A DNA stretch of 6,759 bases from the NCBI GenBank assembly GCA_051657905.1, contig JBOFLO010000049.1, forward strand, positions 1 to 6,759, in the 5' to 3' direction. Positions within the stretch are counted from its first letter, which is position 1. Each line of letters starts with the position of its first letter. The position numbers and the translations under genes are program-made. The notes beneath the pieces were generated by a model that saw only the letters and a program-made list of their open reading frames with translations, was not told where the DNA came from and made no database searches. This DNA is from JBOFLO01 sp051657905 (GTDB lineage: Bacteria > Patescibacteriota > Gracilibacteria > UBA1369). Below, piece by piece: positions 1 to 5,828 of this stretch.

Positions 1-136
1 AATTCATCAAGAAAAAGGCCTCACCACTATTATCGTCACTCACGATTCTCACATTGCCGAAACCGCCGACCGTATTATTGAAATTCAGGACGGCAAAATT
101 ATTGACAAAGCACATACCAGCCAATTCACTCATTAA
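1..136 (+). CDS. ABC transporter ATP-binding protein, C-terminal fragment (MacB/LolD-like)
   Basis: This is the last 44 codons of an ATPase gene that begins before the window; the reading frame starts at base 2 and ends at TAA 134-136. The fragment contains the end of the nucleotide-binding domain: a hydrophobic strand followed by VTHD, whose His is the H-loop switch residue that contacts the ATP gamma-phosphate. After it comes ADRIIEIQDGKII, the usual 'aDRi..l.dGki' strand-turn at the end of exporter ATPases. The protein stops about 13 residues later, the short tail typical of stand-alone MacB/LolD/FtsE-type ATPases. The FtsX-like permease gene starts two bases after the stop, so ATPase and permease are very probably co-transcribed and form one complex at the cytoplasmic membrane. 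The transported substrate cannot be told. Walker A, Walker B and the signature motif lie outside the window. Confidence 0.9.
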   Translation, partial: IHQEKGLTTIIVTHDSHIAETADRIIEIQDGKIIDKAHTSQFTH

Positions 137-138
137 AA

Positions 139-1407
139 ATGTATCTCAAACTCGCCCAACAATATTTAAAAAACAAACCTTCCCGCACTTTCCTAACCGC
201 ATTGGCTATCTGCGTTTCTATTTGCAGTCTGACTTTATTTTCAGCGTTACATACCGGTTTGAAAAATTTCTTTTTTAATGACACGCGTAATCCCCTCACC
301 CGCATCACCGTACAACCGGCCGGCCAAATCGGAGGATATTTCAATCCGGTTAACGCTTTCAAATCCACTCAATTAACCGCCGAACAAATCTCCAGTTTAG
401 AAAAAATCCCTCATGTCAAAACCGTTTCTCCTCAAGGCAGCTTAAAAGGAATCTCTTCTCTACAAATCAATTTATACGGCCAATGGCTACAAACCGATGC
501 CTTGATTTTCAGTTTACCTTATCAAATCATCAGCGATTCCAAAGTTGAAGAAAGCCAATGGCAGGCAATTGATAATCAACCCACCCCCGTCATTGTTTCA
601 ACCCTACTTATCGATCTCTACAATTACTCCTTCGCTTCCATCAACAATCTCCCCCGCTTAAACGAACAAAATTTCGTCGGAACTGAAATCCGTATCCTAC
701 TCAACCAATCTACGCTTTTCAACTCCAGTAATTCCCAACCCATTGTCCTCGATGCCAAAATCGTCGGATTCTCCAGCCAGGCAAAATTAATCGGCATCAC
801 CATACCCCCAGCCGCTTTGGAAAAAATCAATCGCGATAATTTAAATCAAACCGAAATCGGCTACTTAAACGCCCTGGTAGACATTGATTCAGTTATGAAT
901 TTAGATGATGTTAAAACAGCTATTTCCGATTTGGGCCTACAAGCCAATACTGCTGAACAAAATTTAGCCAGCCTCAACAATTACTTTCAAATTTTCAATT
1001 TAGCCTTCTCTATTATTAATATAGTAATTTTCTTCATCACCGGTTTAATGATCGCCAACACCTTCTTGGCCAACACCAATGAACGCATCAAAGACATCGG
1101 CATTCTGCGCACCCTCGGCTTCAGTCAGGTCAATTTGCGTAAAACTTTTTTATGGGAAGCGGCAATTCTTGGCTTTTTTGGTGGCTTAACAGGATTTATC
1201 TTCGCCATCACCATTGGCCTAATCAGCAATCAAATTCTCCAGAATCAACTTTCCGACCTCAACAATAAACCAGAACAATTTTTCTCTTTTGATCCAGCTC
1301 TATTTTTATTCGTGATGGTCTTTGCTATTCTATTCTGCTTAATTTTCTCTTTCCTTCCAGCAGACAAAGCCTCCAAACTTGATCCCGTACAAGCCCTCAA
1401 CAAGTAA
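139..1407 (+). CDS. ABC transporter permease, FtsX/MacB family
   Basis: This is a complete 422-residue membrane subunit of an ABC exporter. It has the MacB/LolC-type four-helix topology: one N-terminal helix (about residues 17-38), a large extracytoplasmic domain (about 39-285), then three C-terminal helices (about 286-309, 341-363, 386-407). The cytoplasmic loop after helix 2 carries the family signature NERIKDIGILRTLGFS, which corresponds to the 'ER..EIGilralG' coupling segment that contacts the ATPase. The protein ends with PADKASKLDPVQALNK, matching the family's 'PA..Aa.ldPveaLr' ending. Such proteins transmit ATPase motion to a periplasmic or extracellular domain and do not form a classical channel; members act in macrolide or peptide export, lipoprotein release or cell division. 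Which role applies here is not visible. The start lies 2 bases after the ATPase stop with no SD sequence, so translational coupling is likely. Codons are richer in C-ending triplets (ATC, ACC, CTC, TCC) than in rpoB downstream. Confidence 0.93.
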   Translation: MYLKLAQQYLKNKPSRTFLTALAICVSICSLTLFSALHTGLKNFFFNDTRNPLTRITVQPAGQIGGYFNPVNAFKSTQLTAEQISSLEKIPHVKTVSPQGSLKGISSLQINLYGQWLQTDALIFSLPYQIISDSKVEESQWQAIDNQPTPVIVSTLLIDLYNYSFASINNLPRLNEQNFVGTEIRILLNQSTLFNSSNSQPIVLDAKIVGFSSQAKLIGITIPPAALEKINRDNLNQTEIGYLNALVDIDSVMNLDDVKTAISDLGLQANTAEQNLASLNNYFQIFNLAFSIINIVIFFITGLMIANTFLANTNERIKDIGILRTLGFSQVNLRKTFLWEAAILGFFGGLTGFIFAITIGLISNQILQNQLSDLNNKPEQFFSFDPALFLFVMVFAILFCLIFSFLPADKASKLDPVQALNK

Positions 1408-1475
1408 TCTCACAATATTCCAAGAATTTCCGCAACTCATTTTGCTGCAAGCATTGATTTTATCCGAAAGAACAT

Positions 1476-1503
1476 TTGACTTAGCGCTCTCTATCAATAT
1501 AGT
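1476..1503 (+). promoter_or_regulatory. Predicted sigma70-type promoter for rpoBC
   Basis: TTGACT (1476-1481) and TATAGT (1498-1503) each match the -35 and -10 consensus at five of six bases, separated by 16 bp. Transcription would start near 1510, giving a leader of about 120 nt before the rpoB ATG. It is the best promoter-like pair I see in the 224-base gap, and it sits where an independent rpoBC promoter would be expected. The spacer contains the palindrome AGCGCT (1483-1488), a possible operator but not a proven one. Prediction by consensus only. Confidence 0.65.
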
Positions 1504-1509
1504 CTAAGC

Positions 1510-1631
1510 AAGCTGTCAGCAAAATTTCTCGCAAGAGAATTCCGATTGTGTAGTTGAAGATAGCGCTTTCCTGTTATTGAGATGCCCTCTCCTTAACGTT
1601 AGTCACTGTAATCACTTCACATTTTTTAAAT
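1510..1631 (+). promoter_or_regulatory. Putative rpoB 5' leader without a Shine-Dalgarno site
   Basis: This is the untranslated leader expected if the promoter at 1476-1503 is used. It contains a small hairpin, TTCTC-GCAA-GAGAA (1526-1539), with a GNRA-type tetraloop, a pyrimidine tract CCCTCTCC (1585-1592), and TAACGTTA (1594-1601), an 8-base palindrome. No AGGAGG-like sequence lies within 20 bases of the ATG at 1632; the start is preceded by ATTTTTTAAAT. No ribosomal-protein-type leader or known riboswitch was recognised. The stretch between the permease stop and the promoter (1408-1475) shows only 4-bp stems and no convincing terminator. Confidence 0.4.
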
Positions 1632-2096
1632 ATGCCGAAGAAAAAACCTTCTGCCTCCGCCAAAAAAATTGGCAAGAAGCCTGTCAAAAAAGTTGCCAAG
1701 GCCTCTTCAAAGAGCAGTTCCAAGAAAAAAGTAGCTATCAAAAAGCCTGCAGTTAAAAGCAAGGCTGTTAAGAAAGTTGCTAAGCCAGTTAAGAAAGCCC
1801 CAGCCAAAAAGGTTGTTGCAAAAAAACCAGTTAAAAAAGCTCCGGCTAAAGTTGTTAAAAAAGTAGCAACTAAAAAAGTTTCTGCAAAACCTAGCAAACC
1901 TGCCAAAATTGAAAAGAAAGCAGCAGCAAAAGTTGCAGCTAAGCCTGTTAAAGAAGTAAAGGCTCCAGAGAAAGCAAAAGTTGAAGAGAAAAAAGTTGCC
2001 AAGGTAGAAAAATCTAAAAAACCCGCAACAAAATCTCCAAGCACTTCTACTGTTAATGAAGAAATTTCCAAATTGCTACCAAAGGAAAACATTACC
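1632..2096 (+). other. RpoB N-terminal histone H1-like lysine-rich tail (residues 1-155)
   Basis: These 155 residues precede the conserved beta core and have no counterpart in E. coli or B. subtilis RpoB. By hand count they hold 54 Lys, 25 Ala, no Arg, no aromatic residue and only 9 Glu. Residues 1-100 have 40 Lys and one Glu. Loose repeats of the type KKPVKKAPAKKVV (around residues 51-76) resemble histone H1 and the tails of bacterial HupB-like proteins. Synonymous codons vary between repeats (AAA/AAG, GCT/GCA/GCC, GTT/GTA), so the repeat pattern is conserved at protein level more than at DNA level, supporting real translation. Likely disordered and nucleic-acid binding; that function is inferred from composition only. 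An alternative start at ATG 2097 would remove it. Confidence 0.85.
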
Positions 2097-5000
2097 ATGA
2101 AGGAACTTGGTATCAGAAAATATTTCACTGAAAGAATCGATAAAGGTATCGTTCTCCCTAACCTGATCGAAATCCAATTGGATTCTTATCGTTGGTTTTT
2201 GGAAAACGGTATTCGTGAACTTTTAGATGAAGTCAGCCCTATTACAGATTTCTCCGGCAAAAAACTCGAATTACATTTCTTGGAACATTCTATTGATGAA
2301 CCGAAACATGATCCAGAAACTTGTAAGGTTAAAAACTTAACTTACGAAGCTCCTCTTAAAGTACATGTACAATTAATCAACAAGGAAACAGGTGAAATTA
2401 AAGAACAGGATGTTTTCCTTGGAGGTATTCCTTTAATGACTCAAAAAGGAACTTTCATTGTTAACGGTATTGAAAGAGTAGTAGTTTCTCAAATCGTTCG
2501 TTCTCCAGGTGTTTTCTTTTCTAGAAATCCTGCCTTCCCTCAATATTGCAATGCTAAAATCATCCCTAAACGTGGGGCATGGCTCGAAATTGAAACCGAT
2601 AAAAAAGGTATTATCAGTGTAAAAATTGATCGTAAGAGAAAAATCCCAGTTACTTCTTTGATTCGTGTTTTCGGATTCCCTACTGATCAACAAATTCGCG
2701 ATATTTTTACCGATGATATTGAAGGACCAGACAAAGATTATATTCTCAATACTTTGGAAAAAGACAGCGCCAAAACTATTGATGAAGCTTATCAAAGTAT
2801 TTACAAAAAAATTCGTCCAGGTGATTTGGCTACTCCAGAAAATGCCAAAACTCTTATTCAATCAATGTTCTTTGATTATAAGAAATATGACATGGGACCG
2901 GTGGCTCGTTACAAATTAAACAAACGTTTCCACTTAGACACGCCAAACACTAAAGAATTCCACACTTTCCAAGTGGAAGATTTAATTAGAATTATCAAAC
3001 ATTTAATTAATCTAAATAATGGCAACGGAGCACCAGACGATATCGATCACTTATCCAATCGTCGTGTTAGATCCGTTGGTGAATTAGTACAAAACAAATT
3101 CCGTGTAGGTTTATTACGTACTGACCGTATTGCTAAGGATAGAATGACTGTAATGGATTTGGAAACTTCCACTCCATCTCAGTTAATCAACTCCCGCCCA
3201 ATCACCGCCGCCCTTCGTGAATTCTACGCCAGCTCTCAACTTTCCCAATTCATGGATCAAACCAATCCATTGGCTGAACTTGCGCACAAACGCAGACTTT
3301 CTGCTATGGGTCCAGGTGGTTTATCCAGAGAAAGAGCATCATTCGATGTTCGTGACGTACATCAATCTCACTACGGAAGAATCTGTCCAATTGCAACTCC
3401 GGAAGGTCCAAACATCGGTTTGGTAGTGCATTTGGCTACTTATGCCCGTGTGAATAAATATGGTTTCATTGAAACTCCTTATCGTGAAATGCACGATACT
3501 ATGCAAGTTAAGGATGCTAAAAAATTACTAGGTTTGAAACTTCGTAATGACTTAATTGATCCAAAAACTAACAAAGTTCTTGCTGAAAAAGAAAGTGCCA
3601 TTACAGAAAAAACTATTGCTGCTATTCAGAAGCTTGGATTAAGTGAAATCAAAGTTTTCAAGCATGCTACCGACAATGTTCGTTACTACGATGCTGATGA
3701 AGAATCAGACAAAGTAATTGCTCAGGCCAATACCGCTTTAGATGAACATGATCAAATCATTGATTCTTTGGTATCAGCCAGACAAAAAAGTGAACCGGAA
3801 TTGGTTTCCGCCAAGCTGATCACTCACATGGACATTTCTCCAAAACAAATTATTTCCGAAACAACTTCTTTGATTCCGTTTTTGGAAAATGATGACTCGA
3901 CTCGTGCTTCCATGGGTTCAAACATGCAACGTCAGGCCGTTTCTCTAATCAATCCAAAGGCTCCTTTGGTTGGTACAGGTATGGAAGAAATTGTAGCAAA
4001 GTCTTCGGGTCAAGTTAGTTTGGCTGAAGACAACGGTACTATTTCTTACGTTGATGCTGAACAAATCGTTGTTATTTACGACAATGGTAAAAAAGTTACT
4101 TACAAACTACACAATTATTTCCGCTCCAATCAGTCCACTGCCATCCATCATCGTGCGAAAGTTAAGAAAGGACAAAGAGTTACTCGTGGGGATGTACTTT
4201 CTGATGGACCAGCAATTGAAAATGGAGAATTGGCTTTAGGTAGAAACGTTCTCGTGGCCTACATGCCATGGCAAGGTTTCAACTATGAAGATGCGGTTAT
4301 TATGTCCGACAAAATGGTGAAGGATGGATTCTTTGACTCAGTACATATCGAAACTTTCACTGTAGACGTTCGTGACACTAAACTTGGACCAGAAATTATT
4401 ACTCGTGATATTCCGAATGTTGGTGAAGCAAGATTAAAAGATTTGGATGAAAACGGTATCGTTAGAATCGGTGCCAGCGTTCATGAAGGTGATATCATGG
4501 TTGGTAAAATCACTCCAAAAGGTGAAACTGAACTTTCTGCTGAAGAAAGACTATTAAGAGCGATCTTCGGTGACAAAGCCAGAGATGTAAAAGATACTTC
4601 TCTACGTTTACCAGGAGGTGAAGGTGGAAAAGTTGTAGCTGTACAAATTTTCAACCGCACCAACGGCGATGAACTCCCAACCGGCGTCAACCAACAAATC
4701 AAAGTTAACGTAGCTCAAACCAGAAAAATTTCCGTAGGTGATAAGATCGCAGGTCGTCACGGTAACAAAGGTGTTATTTCTAACATCGTTCCGGCTGAAA
4801 ATATGCCATTCTTACCAGACGGTACTCCAGTTGATATTATTTTGAACCCACTCGGTGTTTCTTCCCGTATGAATATCGGTCAGATTTTAGAAACACATTT
4901 AGGTTGGGCCGCTAAAGAATTGGGCTTCTATGTTGCAACTCCAGCCCTTAACGGTATTCGTACCGAAAAAATCCGTGAATTATTAATTGAAGCAGGTTTA

Positions 5001-5783
5001 CCAGAAGATGGAAAAATCCAACTTTACGATGGTCAAACCGGCGAACCATTTGATCACAGAACTACTGTAGGTATTTCTTACATCATGAAATTATCCCACT
5101 TGGTTGAAGATAAAATTCATGCTCGTTCTGTTGGTCCATACTCACTCGTTACTCAACAGCCACTTGGAGGTAAAGCTCAACACGGTGGACAGAGATTCGG
5201 GGAAATGGAAGTTTGGGCATTGGAAGCCTATGGTGCAGCACATACTTTACAGGAAATGTTGACCATCAAATCCGATGATACTTACGGACGTGCTAAAGCC
5301 TACGAATCAATTGTTAAAGACGAACCGATTAAGAAACCAAAAACTCCGGAATCATTCAATGTATTGATTAAAGAATTACAAAGTTTAGGTCTATCCGTTA
5401 AATTCGTCAGTCCAGCTGATACAGATGAAGATGTTTACGAAGGAAATCCAGAATTGGAAGAAGCTGTAGCAGCCTTAGAAGCAAGCGCAGATGATCTCAA
5501 ATTAAAAACTGAAGTAAATGAATTATTAACTACTGAATTAGATACAAGTGAAGTTGATATTGAAAAACATGTCAGCGGAATGGATGTAATTACAGATCAA
5601 GAATCCGAAGATCAGGAAATCAGTGAAATTAAAGAAGGCGGCGATCCGGCCGATCTAGAAGACTTCGCTCAAATGGAAGCTGAAATCAACTTCGACGAAA
5701 TCGAAGATGCACCAGATGAGGAATTGGCGGAAATCGCAGAAATGCCTGAAGACGTGGATCCAGAAGAATTGGACAAATTATAA
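1632..5783 (+). CDS. rpoB: DNA-directed RNA polymerase subunit beta with long basic N-tail and acidic C-tail
   Basis: This is the beta subunit of RNA polymerase, which forms the catalytic cleft with beta' (rpoC). The start is constrained: in-frame TGA lies at 1578-1580, with no ATG, GTG or TTG between it and 1632. The core begins near residue 156 (RKYFTERIDKG..LPNLIEIQLDSY). It contains VVSQIVRSPGVFF (283-296), the DDIDHLSNRRVRSVGE fork region, the rifampicin-region segment SSQLSQFMDQTNPL (from 534) and HKRRLSAMGPGG, NYEDA (884-888, equivalent of E. coli E813/D814), GDKIAGRHGNKG (K1038 and K1046, equivalents of K1065/K1073), and the C-terminal clamp KAQHGGQRFGEMEVWALEAYGA. The core ends near 1258, about 1100 residues, so it is compact and lacks the large E. 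coli beta insertions. Added to it are a 155-residue lysine-rich N-terminal tail, an extra module near 632-677 and a 125-residue acidic C-terminal tail. rpoC follows after 45 bases. The ribosomal protein genes rplJ/rplL, which usually precede rpoB, are absent here. Confidence 0.98.
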   Translation: MPKKKPSASAKKIGKKPVKKVAKASSKSSSKKKVAIKKPAVKSKAVKKVAKPVKKAPAKKVVAKKPVKKAPAKVVKKVATKKVSAKPSKPAKIEKKAAAKVAAKPVKEVKAPEKAKVEEKKVAKVEKSKKPATKSPSTSTVNEEISKLLPKENITMKELGIRKYFTERIDKGIVLPNLIEIQLDSYRWFLENGIRELLDEVSPITDFSGKKLELHFLEHSIDEPKHDPETCKVKNLTYEAPLKVHVQLINKETGEIKEQDVFLGGIPLMTQKGTFIVNGIERVVVSQIVRSPGVFFSRNPAFPQYCNAKIIPKRGAWLEIETDKKGIISVKIDRKRKIPVTSLIRVFGFPTDQQIRDIFTDDIEGPDKDYILNTLEKDSAKTIDEAYQSIYKKIRPGDLATPENAKTLIQSMFFDYKKYDMGPVARYKLNKRFHLDTPNTKEFHTFQVEDLIRIIKHLINLNNGNGAPDDIDHLSNRRVRSVGELVQNKFRVGLLRTDRIAKDRMTVMDLETSTPSQLINSRPITAALREFYASSQLSQFMDQTNPLAELAHKRRLSAMGPGGLSRERASFDVRDVHQSHYGRICPIATPEGPNIGLVVHLATYARVNKYGFIETPYREMHDTMQVKDAKKLLGLKLRNDLIDPKTNKVLAEKESAITEKTIAAIQKLGLSEIKVFKHATDNVRYYDADEESDKVIAQANTALDEHDQIIDSLVSARQKSEPELVSAKLITHMDISPKQIISETTSLIPFLENDDSTRASMGSNMQRQAVSLINPKAPLVGTGMEEIVAKSSGQVSLAEDNGTISYVDAEQIVVIYDNGKKVTYKLHNYFRSNQSTAIHHRAKVKKGQRVTRGDVLSDGPAIENGELALGRNVLVAYMPWQGFNYEDAVIMSDKMVKDGFFDSVHIETFTVDVRDTKLGPEIITRDIPNVGEARLKDLDENGIVRIGASVHEGDIMVGKITPKGETELSAEERLLRAIFGDKARDVKDTSLRLPGGEGGKVVAVQIFNRTNGDELPTGVNQQIKVNVAQTRKISVGDKIAGRHGNKGVISNIVPAENMPFLPDGTPVDIILNPLGVSSRMNIGQILETHLGWAAKELGFYVATPALNGIRTEKIRELLIEAGLPEDGKIQLYDGQTGEPFDHRTTVGISYIMKLSHLVEDKIHARSVGPYSLVTQQPLGGKAQHGGQRFGEMEVWALEAYGAAHTLQEMLTIKSDDTYGRAKAYESIVKDEPIKKPKTPESFNVLIKELQSLGLSVKFVSPADTDEDVYEGNPELEEAVAALEASADDLKLKTEVNELLTTELDTSEVDIEKHVSGMDVITDQESEDQEISEIKEGGDPADLEDFAQMEAEINFDEIEDAPDEELAEIAEMPEDVDPEELDKL
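3525..3662 (+). other. RpoB inserted module (about residues 632-677)
   Basis: In the typical protein, 'GF.ETPYR' is followed after about 15 residues by 'Y..ADEE..viAQAN'. Here those blocks (ETPYR ending at residue 618, and YYDADEES at 685-692) are about 66 residues apart. The extra material, centred on LRNDLIDPKTNKVLAEKES followed by an 'ITEKTI..I..LGL.EIKVF' segment, looks like the small beta-rich repeat found in beta and beta' subunits ('D.iDp.TGevlae.....itee....i...gi..i.v'). Established work on polymerase subunits describes lineage-specific insertions built from such beta-beta' modules and barrel-sandwich hybrid motifs; assignment here is by eye. Confidence 0.6.
5406..5780 (+). other. 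RpoB acidic C-terminal tail (residues 1259-1383)
   Basis: The conserved beta fold ends at ESFNVLIKELQSLGLSVKF, aligned with the last residues of E. coli RpoB, which has only a few residues after it. Here 125 further residues follow. By hand count 47 are Asp or Glu, 5 are Lys, none is Arg. The segment shows no recognisable domain. Its last 40 or so residues are the most acidic (DEIEDAPDEELAEIAEMPED). Probably disordered, perhaps with short helices. Acidic C-terminal extensions of RpoB occur in several lineages, so the feature on its own is less unusual than the N-terminal tail. Confidence 0.85.
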
Positions 5784-5828
5784 TTCTTCTCTCTCCATCT
5801 TAACTTTAAAGTTTAAACTTAATTAAAA
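5784..5828 (+). promoter_or_regulatory. rpoB-rpoC intercistronic spacer
   Basis: This is a 45-base spacer. Its first 18 bases (5784-5801) are pyrimidines except for one A at 5797. The rest is AT-rich and contains two overlapping palindromes. There is no SD-like purine cluster within normal distance of the rpoC ATG. No GC-rich hairpin followed by a U-tract is present, so read-through from rpoB into rpoC is expected. No -35/-10 pair was found. Confidence 0.5.
5802..5820 (+). repeat. Two overlapping 12-bp palindromes before rpoC
   Basis: AACTTTAAAGTT (5802-5813) and AAGTTTAAACTT (5809-5820) are each perfect 12-bp palindromes and share five bases. In RNA, the middle arm AAGTT could pair with the first AACTT or with the last AACTT, in each case with a TTAA loop, so the two stems exclude each other. 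They are short and contain one G-C pair each, so stability is low. They end eight bases before the rpoC start codon. Confidence 0.75.

Noticed and set aside
1443..1460. Possible terminator after the permease (TGCT-GCA-AGCA followed by a T-rich stretch)
   Set aside because: The stem is only 4 bp with a 3-base loop and no continuous T-run, so it is too weak to call.
1526..1539. Hairpin with GCAA tetraloop as a riboswitch or attenuator
   Set aside because: The stem is 5 bp, no alternative pairing or U-tract is evident, and no known riboswitch core is present. It is only mentioned as part of the leader.
1582..1596. Four-codon mini-ORF (ATG CCC TCT CCT TAA) in the rpoB leader
   Set aside because: It has no SD and no attenuator-like structure, and short ATG-to-stop runs of this size are expected by chance.
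1660..1830. Runs of 6-7 A in the lysine-rich region as programmed frameshift sites
   Set aside because: The zero frame continues intact through the whole region into the conserved core, and no downstream structure or alternative-frame product is apparent.
1574..2128. 184-residue open frame on the - strand, rich in Leu, Ala, Phe and Thr
   Set aside because: It is the reverse complement of the lysine/alanine-rich rpoB tail. Lys and Ala codons read backwards give Phe/Leu and Gly/Ser/Cys-type codons without stops, so the length follows from low complexity. It matches no family I recognise.
2433..2861. 142-residue open frame on the - strand inside rpoB, and other short open frames inside rpoB, the permease and rpoC
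   Set aside because: They overlap strongly conserved polymerase or permease sequence, have no recognisable domains, and are shadows of the true frames.
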